DNA of 64,000 bases, from contig CP136066.1 in NCBI GenBank assembly GCA_032622095.1, positions 63,084,609 to 63,148,608 on the forward strand, given 5' to 3'. Positions 1 to 12,118 of this stretch are shown here, piece after piece. The stretch is from Siphonodentalium dalli (Eukaryota; Mollusca; Scaphopoda; Gadilida; Siphonodentaliidae). Both the position numbers and the translations under genes were made by a program. How positions within the stretch are numbered: the first letter of the stretch is position 1; every line of letters starts with the position of its first letter. Below the pieces are notes generated by a model, which had not been told where the DNA came from, ran no database searches, and worked only from the letters and a program-made list of their open reading frames with translations.

Positions 1-44
1 CTTTTTAGGTTTGGCCATATAAAAAATAAATAAACTGTTGCTAA

Positions 45-430
45 CTTGGTTTGAAAGGTGTGTATTGTTTTGATGTATTGTAAATGTGTCACAGTAAGGT
101 GTTCGTAGATCAAATTACTCAAGATGTCTTCCAAAATGGCAGCCAACTAGGGTAAAAAAGCTAAATTTTCAAATATATCCGGAACTTTATTATCTGCTGT
201 TCCGAAACGTTAGCAAATTTTGACTCACTTGGTTATTATGCATGTTAGATAATCAAATGACAACTAAATATTATATCTGGTTACCCCTGTTCCTTATGGG
301 GTATGACAACTTCATTTTAAAGTTGCAGTATGGAATTTTGCCGAAAACCTCTTTTGATATTCTGGGCCACAACCTTTAAAGGAAATAGGCAGAACTGTGA
401 AAAGGAACTGAGATGCACCATAATCTGTGG
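45..430 (+). repeat. Left arm of a foldback-type inverted repeat
   Basis: This stretch reads, with many small differences, as the reverse complement of 2827-3195. Shared words include TATTGTTTTGAT, AAATGTGTCACA, CAAATTACTCAAGATG, ACAACTAAATATTA and CAGAAC/GGAACTGAGA, in mirrored order. It contains a YY1-like motif near 120-145. The arm probably continues left of base 1, because sequence outside the right arm carries the same motif family. No terminal duplication can be seen because the window cuts the element. A decayed inverted duplication is the alternative. Confidence 0.8.
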
Positions 431-479
431 CTATTCTGGCTCAATAGGATAAAAATGATCAACTTGATACAATAGGAAG

Positions 480-2690
480 GTCAAGATGGCAGCCAGAAGT
501 TACAGCGTGGTCATATGTGGAGTGAATATTTATATGGTATAGTTTATGGTCACGAATGATGTGAATAGATATGCAATGCGTGACTATACATATGATCATG
601 AGTGGGGTGTCCATTGTGAGCTGTATAGTTATACAAGTAGTGGCTGTATGGTCATGTGTGAGGTGAATATGTTTACAAGGAGTGAATGTATGGTTATGTG
701 TGGATGTACGGGTATACACGATGTTGCTGTATGAACAATGATGTGATAGGTAGTATAACGAGAGTTGCTACATGGTCATATCGGTGTTGTTTATATATAT
801 GAGTGACTGTATGGTCATGGTGGGATTTACAGGTGTACCTTGGTTGGATGTATTGTCACAGGTTGGTGTATATGTATACACGTGTTGTCTGTGTGATCAT
901 TGGTGTGGTATATGGATAAATAGAGAGCGGTTGCATGACTAGATGTAAAGTGTATAGGTGTACATGGAATGACAGTACGGTCATGTATATACAAGCCTGA
1001 GGTATATCTGGGTGGTCGTTGGCGAGAGGGTATATAGGAAGTGCCCTTGTGGTAATGGGTGGTGCATATTCATATATGTCGTGGATGTATTTGTCATTGG
1101 TGGATGTATAGGAATCATGGATGACGTGTATGAGTATACAGTGAGTGGCTGAATTGTCATGTGTGGGGTGTATATACAAGTCTGGAAAATAAGTTTGACC
1201 GCGTGTGCGAAGTATTGGTACATCTGGAAGGACTTATGACCATCGCTGGTGTGTATATGTACACCTGAGGTGACTATATGGTCATGTGTGGGTGTATATG
1301 TATATATCGAGATGCTATATGGCCATGGGTATGGCGGATAGGTAGGTATACATGGAGTGACTGGCCATTGGTGAGATGAATAGGTGTACAAGGAGTGACT
1401 GTGTGATTATCAATGTGGTGAATAGGTATACATGGAGTGACTTTATGGTCATGGATCAGGTGTAGGGGTATACATGATGTGCCTTTATGGTGACTCATAG
1501 CCGTATGGTCATGTGTTATGTGTACGGGTATAAACAAGTGTGGTTGTATGTGTATAGCACGTGTGGCCATATGGCCATTGGTGAGGTGCATATTTAGACA
1601 TTGAGTGACTCTATGGTCATGGTTGGTGTATATGTGTGTCTTGAGTGGCTATTTCGGGTATGGGCGTGGCGAGTAGATATATAGAGAGAGACCGTATACG
1701 TCGTATAGCCAATGGTGAGGTGAATAGGTGTATCAGTAGTGACTGCTCATGAATGTAGGTATACAGGGAGTGACATTATGTTCAAGGGTCAGGTGTAGGA
1801 GTTTACCAGTTGTATCTGTATGTTGATTCATGGCTGTGTGGGGTGTATGTGGGGTGTATTCACAAGTGTGGTTGTACGGTCATGTGTGTGGCGTATGTGT
1901 ATAAAGCGAGTGACCATATGCCAATTGGTGGGGTGCATATGTATATCTGGAGTGTCTCTATGGTCATGGTGGGGTGTATACGTCCATCTTGAGGGGCTAT
2001 TTCGCAATGGGTGTGGCGAGTAGATATACAGGGATTGACCATATGGCCAACTGTGAGGTGAATAGGTGTACCAGTAGGGGCTATATGATGATGCATGATT
2101 GTGGCGTATAGGTACACATGTAGTGCCTACATGGTCATGGGTCGGTGTATGAGTTTACATGGTGTACCTGTATGTTGACTCGTGGCTGTGTGTGGTGTAT
2201 TGGTATACGCAAGTGTGGTTGTATAGTCATGGGTGAGGGTATGTGTATAAAACGAGTGGTTATATGACCATTTGTGAGGTACATATGTATACCTGGAGTG
2301 ACTCTATGGTCATGGGCGGTGTAATATATATATATTGAGTGGCTATTTGGCCGTGGTGTGGAAAACAGGAACACATGGAGTGACTGCACGGTCAAAGTTG
2401 AGGTCAATAGGTATACACTGGTTGACTATGATCATGAATGTGGTGAATATGTATACATAATGACGATATGGTCATGGGTCAAATGTAGGACATATAAATG
2501 GTGTGAGTGCAATGTTACTGATATATGTATATTGTGGCTATACAGAGGTATGGCTGTGCAGTGATGGGTGAGGTGTATGTGTATAAAGCGAGCGACTATA
2601 TTGTTTCCTGTGTCGTGTTTATTTGTACATGGAGTGATTATATGGTCCTGGCGAGTTGTACATGTGTACCTCGGATGGCTATCGCTTTCC
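480..2690. repeat. Minisatellite core with higher-order repeat
   Basis: About 2.2 kb of degenerate tandem repeats with a basic unit of roughly 45-60 bp built on words such as TATGGTCATG, GTGAGGTG, ATAGGTATACA and GGAGTGACT. From about 1440 on, a longer period of roughly 345 bp is visible: blocks starting near 1440, 1785, 2130 and 2480 repeat the same order of variant units, for example GGCTATTTCG followed by GGCGAGTAGATAT near 1645 and 1995. Many overlapping short ORFs on both strands come from the repeats and are not genes. It sits exactly between the two inverted arms. Confidence 0.85.
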
Positions 2691-2826
2691 ACAAAAATTC
2701 AATGATATGTTAATCGATAGAGAGGTCACGTCAGAAAGTCATCCTTTGCGTTTATGCCCAGTGGAGGATATGCTAAAGTATTTCCTGACAAAAGTTGAAA
2801 AGTGTTATGCTAATGGGCTAGAGTAT

Positions 2827-3195
2827 CACATATTATGGTACCTCTCAGTTCCGTTCTGCCATTTCCTTTCAAAAACATGGTCAGAATCCCAAAATAATTT
2901 TCGGCACAATTCCTCACTGCATGAAAATTAAATGTTCATTCTTCATAATGTACTTGACAAACAGAATTTAATATTTAGTTGTCAGTCGATTAACTAACAT
3001 GTCTAATAATCAAGTGAGTCACACTTTTCTACCTTTTCGGAACAGCAGAGTATTATGCTCCGGATATATGTGAAAATCAACTTTTACCCAATTTAGTTGC
3101 CATTTTGGAAGCCATCTTGAGTAATTTGGTCTCAAAAAACCTCAGTGTGACACATTTAAGACAGATCAAAACAATAGACTTCTTTCGTACCAAAG
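2827..3195 (-). repeat. Right arm of the foldback-type inverted repeat
   Basis: Reverse-complement partner of 45-430, running from TATTATGGTACCTCTCAGTT to TCAAAACAATAGA. It holds the mirrored YY1-like pair GCCATTTTGGAAGCCATCTTG near 3099-3119. Identity is clear but imperfect, so the structure is not very recent. The open frame at 2656-2931 crosses from the minisatellite into this arm and is not treated as a gene. Confidence 0.8.
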
Positions 3196-3209
3196 TTAGT
3201 TACATTTTA

Positions 3210-4240
3210 CTTTTCAAAAATGGTTCAAGCCCGAGAAGAGATTTTTTGCCAATATTTATGTCAAGTTTGGGAGAATAAAATCGAATATTTCTGGCAATGT
3301 ATTTCTTACATTAGTAACAATTAACCAACGTTCATCAGACATGTTAGTATTCAATGCATGGAAGGCAGAATAGCCAATATCAACCATTTTCCATATTTTG
3401 GCGACCATATTGGTGGCCATTTTGAGCCAAAGTAACAACTTTTGTTCCCATGAGTTGGAATATGAGTAATATCATGGGTAATGGTATGCCTCACTTGCAT
3501 AATGACTAGAAACCCAATTGTTATCTGTTTGTGAAATTTGATACCGCATTATGTAAAATCTAAATTTTGTGGGATCGGAAGGGGCAAGGACGGCAATAAT
3601 TGCTTTTTTCATTACCCCATTGATTATTTAATATAAAAATACAAAAATAAGGTCACAATCCTCAACCATCTCCAAACATCATAAACTGATCTAGAAGATA
3701 TTAGTGAAAAGCATCATATCTTCCACTTGCGGTGGCCATTTTGGCGGCCATTTTACATATATGAAATTTATTCATACCTATAGATAAGAATTACTCAATT
3801 ATCAATATAATGACATATCGCACGACTTAATGCCCCATAAACTCCCTGAGTGATTGCGAATTAAAATTTACCAGGTCAGATAGTGTAATTTGGCGGGCAT
3901 CTTGGATTCAATGGCCTCGAAATATGTGAATAATGACTACCTATATACATCCATGTGTTCATGGAATATTATAGAAAACTGCCCTGGCCTATGTTATCGT
4001 GGACAATCACGGAAACATCGGTATTGTTCATAGTTTAAATACGTTATGCATGCGTAAGGTTACACACTGTACTTTTTCAGATATATCTTCAAAATAAATA
4101 AAAAATATACTATCGAGTCAGGTGCGCATGTAACGCTATCGACGCAGACACTTATTATATACAGTTCGAATGAACCTGAGTTTGAACAGATACATAGTGT
4201 TTTAGTATCTCCTTTTCAAACAAATATACCCGTCTTACCC
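3210..4240. other. Non-coding stretch rich in YY1-like motifs
   Basis: No gene is seen. Motifs of the type GGCGACCATATTGGTGGCCAT (3398-3420), GGTGGCCATTTTGGCGGCCA (3730-3750) and GGCGGGCATCTTGG (3892-3905) recur in the same orientation as in the right arm at 2827-3195. The foldback element may therefore extend to about 3.9 kb, with its left counterpart outside the window. Confidence 0.5.
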
Positions 4241-4242
4241 AC

Positions 4243-4760
4243 TTGTTTACTCTCTACTGCAGTTTCACATGTCTCGTCCAAAGATTAACCCGCTTCTTCC
4301 CTTCACGTTCAACATCTGTATTATCCACCTATTCATTCTCTACTTCAGTTTTACAACACTTCTCGTCCACGCCATCAACCAGCTTCTTCACTTTGTGTAT
4401 CAGGTGTGTGTGCAGTTATGCCCGAGGGCAGCGGTGCACACTATATATAGTCTCCACAACTATTATTTATGTTGAGTGCTTCATTTCAGCCATATATGTT
4501 CTTTCTGTTTTCTTAGAATAATACATATTAAATATCCAATGCATGCTCACTCTCTACTGTGGTCTCAGGACATGTCTATAGCTCTACACACTCTCGATTT
4601 ACATGATACACCATACCAATTTCCTCAACAACTGTCCTACCCACACACACACTCTCTACTGCGCCAGTCTCCGGACATGACTCGTCAATACTCTTCATAT
4701 CCATCCTGATACCACTTTCGTTAACAACTGTCTCACTCACCTGTTCAATCTCTAGTGACA
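4243..4760. repeat. Degenerate repeats around CTCTCTACTG words
   Basis: The motif family CTCTCTACTG(N)GTCTC(N)GACATG recurs near 4249, 4333, 4548 and 4648. The text around 4285-4331 (AACCCGCTTCTTCCCTTC through ATCTGTATTATCCACC) reappears in reverse complement at 4851-4896. Several overlapping ORFs of 60-90 codons in different frames show no domain and are rejected. Confidence 0.6.
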
Positions 4761-4992
4761 ACTAATCGTAGTATTTTGTATAACGGTTATTTGTGCATGT
4801 AAATGTACCATTATCATGTTAACTTCGATATTTCTAAATCTTCTTAGACTAGGTGGATAATACAGATGTTGAACGCGAAGGGAAGAAGCGGGTTAATGTG
4901 ACAACTAATCGTAGTATTTTGTATAACGGTTATTTGTGCATGTAAATGTACCATTATCATGTTAACTTCGATATTTCTAAATCTTTTTAGAC
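4758..4992 (+). repeat. Near-identical 94-bp direct repeat, two copies
   Basis: The segment starting TGACAACTAATCGTAGTATT at 4758 recurs at 4898 with one visible difference, a C/T change near its end. The two copies are separated by the 4851-4896 segment, which is itself the inverted copy of 4285-4331. High identity suggests a recent local rearrangement. Confidence 0.85.
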
Positions 4993-4999
4993 TCCTCTA

Positions 5000-6815
5000 C
5001 TAAATCTGAAATAACTGGACACAATAAACAAATGCTCAACGAACGATTTCTAGCTATTATTACAATAGTATAATCCATGTAACACATTGCTGTCTATCGT
5101 GTTACTCGCAGTGTATTTTGTGTAGCGAATGCGCCATTTGATGCTTCTCATATATGTAGAAGATGTATGGTATATTATCATATATTTGTGTTCGTATCAC
5201 AATAAGAGCACGAAGTCGACAAAGGGACTTAAATAGATTTTATTCAAAACTAAGTGCGTTGTAGATAGCTATATCCTGTAACAATAAAAGTATTTCCCGT
5301 AACAAGATTTCAGATGATACAAGATCCCAGCAAATGGTGTGTCAAAAAAATATAACTTCTGCACTAAAAATCAATATTAATGAAACACCAAACAGTTTGC
5401 ATGTAATTCCACTTAAAATTCAGCCGCCTAAATTTCAAATAGTCTAATTTCAATGCGCTGTTTATATTTCGAGTAACAACTGGTCATTCCTGTAATGGTT
5501 TTCTTCGTAACAGTGGGAGACCGTTACGAGATATGTACTGGCTATCAAAAACAAACTATTTCAATGATCATCTCTCATAAAGTAGCAATCAATATGATTC
5601 AGAAACTCAGTAATGAATTAGAGATACTGAGGTCCCTGATTTTATCGAATAAATTGACGTGTTTGAACTATACGGTTCCGGGTGCACCTACCGGATACGA
5701 ACTTTATTGCGACTGTTTCTGTGAATGCAAATATGCGCAAACTTTTGAAGATGTCATGTGTTCTCACTTTTATAATGCAAGTGATGTAATTTAGTCTTGA
5801 CAGGGAGGGCCTATTATGTCACTTACATGTACAGGAGAGACTTTGATTTGAGGGACAAGATGTAACGAACACAAAATATGTGGAAATCTCGGAAAGTTTG
5901 GCCTGCGGTTCATTATAATTTAGAGTAATGACCATTATTCCATTATGCATGACACTTTTCATAATTATTTTGAACAATGTCTATAGACGGATGAGAAAAC
6001 TCGAAATTTTGAAATTGGGACACGAGTTTTTTTTTAAATTCAGCTATAAAGGTGGCGGGTATGGGGTGAACATACCGATACACGACATGTATACGGTGTA
6101 TATTCTATAGAACTCGTTGTGGGTCATATATAAAATCATAATTTGTCAGCATATATCTTGTCTGGAAGACGCCAGTGCCAAAGGGCAAGAATATGGGCCA
6201 AAATTGCTCTTTCAAATGGGACACTAAAATAACAGAACGATTAACTAATTGTGTATTGCTCGTCAAAAGCTGAAAATAGGCTAATTTTTCGGTAGGGTAC
6301 CTTCTCAAATAGTTTTACCATACACAGCTGTCACTAATTCCGGCAACGCCAAGAATAATTTATTTACCTTCCAGAAAACGTTGGCGGCTACAACTTGTTC
6401 TAACGAGGGGTAGGGGTATTCGACCACTTTTCGCATTTGGCCGCTCCACTATAAAATATTCAAATATGTTGTATGTTTCCCGTGCAACAGCCGATCATTG
6501 TCATAACAGTTAGTGTCAATGTCCACTCTTTGGTAGGTTGCTCACCCAACCTCTTCGGTCCCATGTACCAAACAACAAACGAGAGGTTAACCTGCCGTTA
6601 CCCGAGTATTCTGACATGTTAACATGACAAAATGACCAGGTTACATGGACATGTTACCTCTTAATGAACCCAGTGATTTTGTGATGTTTTGAAAGTCGAC
6701 TCTTCCCATTCAGTTGATGTTCATTCAAGCGTGCAGTCACTCAGCATATCATTAGTCATACTTTATGTTAGTAACATAGAAGAACTTATCTTCCCACAGT
6801 TTCATGGAATTACGA
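5000..6815. other. Intergenic, no supported gene
   Basis: AT-rich sequence without a recognisable domain. The longest open frame, 5495-5794 on the plus strand (99 codons), has a cysteine cluster YCDCFCECKY near its end but no start context, splice sites or family resemblance that I can support. It is in the right orientation to be upstream of GCNT gene 1 but does not resemble a GCNT first exon. Confidence 0.4.
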
Positions 6816-6819
6816 CTAC

Positions 6820-7420
6820 CAACCACTTGTCACTGTAAGCACATTTCACGACTAAAAAGCATTTTGAAACATTTTCTCAGAGAAAATATTTTGCCTGTTT
6901 TAGTAAATTAATGGGACCAAAATATTGAGTTGCCCGTCACCAGTTGCCACTGTAACCACATTTCACGGCTACAATAATTTTTTGAAACACATTTTCGATA
7001 ATTTATCGATACAGTAATGTCCCGAAAATATTGAGTTGCTCGTTTGCTTCCACTGTAACAGCGTTTCGCGCATACAAATATTTTGATAATAGATAATATT
7101 TTGCATGTTTCGGTGATTTAATTTCCCGAAAAAATAAAAAATAAGTAGCTCGTTTCTTGCCACTATAATAACGTGTCACGGCTACACAGCATTTTTGAAA
7201 TATGTTTTCTCAGAGAGAGATACTAGGTTGCCTGTTTCGGTAAATTAATGTTCCGAAAATATCGATTTGCTCGTTTGTTACCACTGTAATAACTTTTAAC
7301 GGCCACACATCATTTTGGGAATGTTTTCTCAAAGATAACATGTTGCCTCTTTCGGTAAATTAATCTCACGATAAAATAGAGTTTCTTGAAAACATATTCA
7401 GCCTGTTATGGTAATTAATA
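6820..7420. repeat. Degenerate tandem repeat of about 115 bp
   Basis: About five copies of a unit with the order TTGCCACTGTAA, CACATTTCACGGCTAC, TTTTGAAACATTTTCTCAGAG, CCTGTTTCGGTAAATTAAT, CCGAAAATATTGAGTTGCTC. Copies begin near 6828, 6945, 7045, 7158 and 7277. Divergence is moderate and no coding frame is kept. Confidence 0.7.
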
Positions 7421-7424
7421 TCCC

Positions 7425-8700
7425 AAAAAATCGACAAAATGACGACACTAAAGAAGTTTTCTTTCCAGGTGTTGTTGTAACATCATAAGTATGCTTGTAT
7501 CATTTTGCAGGCAAAGAAAACTGCATAAATTATTTTGACCGCGTTTATTGCCATATCGATTTTACTTGCCGTAATCTATCAATGTGTCTCATCGCATGAA
7601 ACAGCCACGTGGCAAAACGTGTGACTTTGAATACATGTTGGATCCGTCTGGAGTTCTGTTTAAAGTTCGATTTAGACATCGCTGGTCAACTTGAATCTAG
7701 GAAGACAGGTTAAACTTAACTTCAGACAATCGTGATTATGAAAAGAAAAAAAACATCCGACACAAGTGATGGTTAAACATGGCTTCAGAGAAAGTGAAAT
7801 TTGAATTTGGCTTGGAGAGCGCGCTGGTTAAATTTGGCTACTGGCAGACTATACTATAGGTCCTATAGTTGAACAAGGATTTAGACAGAGTTCCGGTAAA
7901 ATTGGTGTTTAAACATAGGTGTGGTTAAGCAGGCATCGGACAAATTGATGATTATTCTTGTAGTTACACAAGGGGATAGCTCAGCTTTAGGATAAGCGGT
8001 ATGGTAGTTCAATGTAGCTTCAAACTTGACGTTTTATCTGCATACAGTTAAGCGATTTTCTGGAAGTGTTGTCGCAAAATGTACTGCACCCCATCCACAC
8101 TACATGGGCGCCCTGTCGCCTTCAGACTCTACATATACCGCTGTTATACAATGTATACATGTGCGCTCTAATTATCCGTCTTTCCAAAGCCTGATATATT
8201 GTTACATTGCTATAGTTTTGTGTTTATACATATTCTGTTAGGAGTGGATGAACATGTACGTTTTAGACCTGTCATCCAATCCCTTGTATTGAATATATGC
8301 ACCGTACATTTTTTCAGTTAAAATATGGTTGAAGGGACTCGAATCAGAATCGAGTAACTGCCCAAAAATAATGCTAACCACAGTCAACTATAGTATAAAA
8401 TTGCCCGAAACCTTGAAATTATCGGTGGCGAAAAATAATACATTTCAGGCATCGTTATCTGATTACTATGAGCTTTGATGGGTGAGTTCCTCAACTCGAA
8501 TAAAAGATGTTTTACCCCCGAAGCCTGCGAAGCCAAGGAAATAGTCATTTGCGAGCATTAATTCTGATTATATGCACCTTTGAGCTAACTGTGTTCGTCC
8601 CTTCTTCTTCCTCCAATCAGACTTGAGCCAATCAAACGTGTTGCAATCTGGGTCTGTATAACGCTGACGTAAAACATTGAAATGCTGGGATTCCGTCATT
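7425..8700. other. Intergenic with a dispersed repeat
   Basis: No gene seen. The stretch near 8478-8545 (GATGGGTGAGTTCCTCAACT, TTTTACCCCCGAAGCC, AAGGAAATAGT) resembles 63880-63945, so this is a dispersed repeat. Near 7975 GGGGATAGCTCAG looks like a tRNA A box, but no cloverleaf follows. Confidence 0.5.
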
Positions 8701-8710
8701 TTGTTCGAGA

Positions 8711-9403
8711 CTACACACAAAAAAACCGAAGTGCTAAACCTATCCTTTAGAGTGCTGTATATCACACTTAACAAGTGCTCGAATAGGGACAGCACCCGAA
8801 GTGCGCCGACAACACTTATTCAGGTGCTAAACATATAGCACTTACCAAGTTTTACATTGCAGCACCCGAAGTGTAATACTACTGCACCTGGGGATATGTA
8901 GAGATGCACTTACAAGTGTAGACATAACACCTTATGACTACCTTGGTCCCGATTTGGAAATGTCTGAAGCACACTTTACCTCTTTCTTAAAACACTTCTT
9001 AGTCCAATACTCACTGCATTCAACATTCAATACTCACCAAAGTGATCCAAAGTGAAATAATGTTGTTTTAGTTGAAAGAAGCTGGTCGTCACAGTCACTT
9101 TTACTTCAGTTGATCAAAATGGCGACCAGTTGACCGCGTGGAAAAAACTTTATCTGTGATTGAGTCTCAGACTAGTGACGTCGAATCTAGTGACGTCCAA
9201 TCAAAATGGTCCTTGTCCGAAACGATGAGTCCGTAGAAGTGTTGGAAATTCAGCACTTTGCGAGGTGCTACCGAAAACGCATTACACCTGACGTAAGGCT
9301 CTTTTGAGTACACTTCAGGTGTGAAAATGGCACCTGTACTGCCGAAATCAGTGTAACACTTGCCAAGTGTAAGAATACAGCACTTGAGTTTTTTGCGTGT
9401 ATA
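8711..9403. mobile_element. MITE-like element with AAGTGCTG subterminal repeats
   Basis: The ends are inverted copies: ACACACAAAAAAACCGAAGTGC at the left, and at the right the reverse complement of ACACGCAAAAAACTCAAGTGC. Inside, short words such as GCACTTACCAAGT, CACCCGAAGTG and AGGTGCTA recur in both orientations near both ends, a pattern typical of non-autonomous hAT-like elements whose subterminal repeats bind transposase. No transposase ORF is present. Length is about 690 bp. Confidence 0.6.
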
Positions 9404-9725
9404 TACCGAAGGCGTGACTGTCTCAGATTGGGACATGTAAATAATCGCAGAATAGAAATACGTCGTTGTGAATTACGTGCACCACAAATTGAATATTATG
9501 CAGAGGCAGAAACGTTTAACATATATCGAGGGGCGGCATAAAGTGATGGAGGAGTGGAGAGAAACCTCCCCATGTAATAACTCCGACATGCAAAGGGTTC
9601 AGTCCATACTACTCTATTTTCTGACACCATCGAAGGCGTAACTGCATGTTCTAGATTGGCATATAATCACATAACGAACTCAAACTAATGCTGTTTTGAA
9701 TTACGATCCAGCCTTTTTTTTGTAG

Positions 9726-9955
9726 AGATGCAAATATGGAAAGATGGAATAGGACGGGCAATCCTCCGCATGGCATAACCCCAGTAAAGGGTGCCGTTCA
9801 CATCGTCGCCAGCAGAGGATATGTCAATTACATTTTACACAACAAAACGGCGCTAGATCTCCTAGAATGGGTGAAAAATACACACATTCCTGATGAAACA
9901 TATTTCTCTACGCTGAACCACAACCCACACCTCGAAGTTCCAGGATCTTACAAAG
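9726..9955 (+). CDS. Core-2 GlcNAc-transferase gene 1, middle exon
   Basis: This exon encodes the catalytic core of a GCNT-type beta-1,6-N-acetylglucosaminyltransferase, which adds GlcNAc to form branched mucin-type O-glycans in the Golgi. About 76 codons carry the family order: ERWNRTGNPPHG, then VKGAVHIVASRGYVNYIL, then a helix ending EWVKN, then IPDETYFSTL, then VPGSYK. The Glu of the PDE motif corresponds to the catalytic base of the family. A T-rich tract ending TTTTTGTAG precedes the exon and CAAAG/GTGGGT is the donor. The acceptor implies phase 2 and the donor phase 1. The ATG at 9736 is internal, not a start. The exon joins in frame to 21961-22265. The N-terminal exon is not visible upstream; it may lie left of the window or be lost. 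Confidence 0.88.
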
Positions 9956-10949
9956 GTGGGTATGAAGTAGTGAAGGCATGGTTTATTCGATATATATTGA
10001 AGACTAATCACATCACTATATGTTAAGTTGTTCACGCTACAAGGCGGTTTGCGCTTCAAAATACGCACATTCATATTCGGTTTTGAATTTTCTACGAACA
10101 TTTCTACGAGCAGTATATGTCACTGAAAGACGCGCTGCAATCATACAAAAATACATCTTTGAACACGATGTTTGGGTTCCAAAAAAAAAAAAAAACAGCC
10201 ATTTGCACGGCATGGCACAGAAAAGATGGTAGATATAAAGATCCTTTGTTTGACTTATGTGCGAACATTTGAAAACAGCTGGAAAATAGCAGTCACCACT
10301 GTTCACCATGGCAATTCATTTTTCAGCGCATTTGAAGCCGGTATATCAATATTTCGTGTATGTGTAAACCTATTTATACCTCTTTCCAAATTACGTAACA
10401 AAATTTGGAAGTTCAAATGAGTTATTTCCGTTTGGCGGGTTTGTGAAATGAGGCATGATTCCATTAACTGGATATATCATTGTCTATATATTTACATACT
10501 AAATAAAAAAAATTGCTTCGGCTTTTCCCATATTATTACGACAGCCACTCCCCTTTAGTCAATATGGTCCCGAACAAATAGCTGTATACATTGAATGCTA
10601 TTTTAGGCAATGAATGCATACTCGCATTTGATTTCGCGCAGTACTATTTATCGCGCACCAATGTGTGTGCGAATTTAAACGAAGGAGAAATCAGCTACGT
10701 TATTGAATTGTATGTACATACATTACAGATGCATGGTTGGACTGAATATAGAGAATTTTACTGACATGCGGGCATTCATTCAATTGCAAAAACCATTGTT
10801 CATATGTACATCATGGTAATATATGTTCGATCTTGCGATACTTGTATGAAATACAAATATATATTCCCGTACGAAGGAATACGAAAACATATGTCCATTT
10901 CCACCAGCATGGAGTAACACCGTTGTCATGCAGTCTGAGTTAAATATTA

Positions 10950-11260
10950 GTACAGGCGAATTAGGGTTGAACCCGGAACTAACTACAACACAAATGCCAA
11001 AGGTGCCATCATACAGAGTAAGTCAATGTGTGCGACATACACACATTTTAGTGAACAATATTTGGGACAAGTAGCAAAATTTCCTTTTCCATGGCAACGA
11101 GGGGTGATTTTCACTGACTGTGAAAACTAGGTGTTAAATTGCGTGTGTGGCGAGAACCGTTTCAATTATTACAAATATTATGTTGGTTTATATGAACACC
11201 CATTGTTTCACCTCTTGGGAAGGTCAAGGTCACATGTAAAGGTCAAGGTGATTGCAAACA
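10950..11260 (+). repeat. Inverted repeat copy, left (AGGTCAAGGT family)
   Basis: The run from ACAGGCGAATTAGGGTTGAA through GCCAAAGGTGCCATCAT, CATGGCAACGAGGGGTGATT and GCGTGTGTGGCGAGAAC to CACCTCTTGGGAAGGTCAAG matches, in reverse complement, 19020-19330. Weaker direct copies of the same family lie at 12875-13190, 16795-17110 and 17465-17690. The sequence has no ORF of note and is best seen as a dispersed repeat family. Confidence 0.85.
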
Positions 11261-11611
11261 AATGTGTTCTTTTTCCGATTCTATCATATAACTCCGACCC
11301 ACTGGATTGTCAACCCAGCTATTTGAAGTACTCGCAGCTACATGTTTATAGTCAGCCGCCTACGTGGTTGTTTGCATGTACTTCCTTAACGTTCATTTCA
11401 TTGATGTCCATAACTATTTGTATTTCAGAGTGATTATTTTTGACCATCTAACCACGCATCTTCTCAACAAAATTTTGATGCAGTTCCAATTTGCTCGATG
11501 TTAATTTTCGTCGTGGTGGTCATTAATATATACAAAGGTAACTAAGGAACAATTAAGTACTGAAACAGTCACCAGATACAAGTCTTTTACGAAATATTTT
11601 GAATTCACGAA

Positions 11612-11705
11612 GTAGGGCTTCACGGTATCCACCTTCACAATACGGACTACGATATTTGATGAAATATCGCGGTATGACTAAATACCATCAAGAATAATTT
11701 CAAAA
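11612..11705. repeat. Possible hAT-like terminal sequence
   Basis: TAGGGCTTCACGGTATCC followed by ACAATACGGACTAC and ATATCGCGGTATGACTAAAT. A diverged copy with the same word order lies at 12695-12790 and again at 16620-16715. The position about 300 bp from the hAT transposase remnant makes this a candidate terminus of that element, but no matching inverted end was found. Confidence 0.35.
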
Positions 11706-11992
11706 CATTTTGCTAGTAAAGATCCTTTGGAACATGCAGTACGCAATTCAATATTTGAGTGTGAATGTAGTGTCACGCCGACACACGCAAAGCAAATAGG
11801 ACAACGCAATGCATGTCACTTGTACTCATAACAATGTGTGGGGTCCTAATGACGTACGTGGCTTACGTAAACAATATCAAGCATTTAGTTCACAAATTTT
11901 ATTTCATGACAAAGCATATTCAACGTGCTGAACTTTGAACACTGAACTGAAATGTTTATCCGAACAAAGAACACCACTACAATACAATGAGT

Positions 11993-12118
11993 CTACAGTT
12001 TTGCCGCGAGAAACGACAACATATTAACATTATCTGGCTTCAGACAAGAACGCTTCGGTGCAACATTCTGTCCGATCTTAGTGAATAAGCGCTCAGAAGG
12101 CACACTTGTGACACATTC
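11993..12118 (-). pseudogene. hAT transposase C-terminal dimerisation segment
   Basis: On the minus strand about 40 codons read TSVPSERLFTKIGQNV, then RSCLKPDNVNMLSFLAAKL and a stop at 11993-11995. This is the signature of the hAT family C-terminal dimerisation domain (SVPSER then a conserved Leu-rich helix). Known hAT proteins use this region to assemble the active transposase. Immediately upstream in frame the sequence holds a stop codon and no further transposase similarity, so only the extreme C-terminus survives. It is a dead remnant inside the GCNT intron. Confidence 0.72.

Noticed and set aside
459-2713. Many overlapping ORFs of 60-136 codons on both strands
   Set aside because: They follow the minisatellite period, overlap each other in several frames and have biased repeat peptides.
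5495-5794. 99-codon ORF with a Cys cluster
   Set aside because: It was considered as the first exon of GCNT gene 1, but it lacks the membrane anchor, the KWGQ block and the INLTGQEFPL block.
7970-8045. tRNA-like A box (GGGGATAGCTCAG)
   Set aside because: No foldable cloverleaf or convincing B box follows; at most a decayed SINE head.
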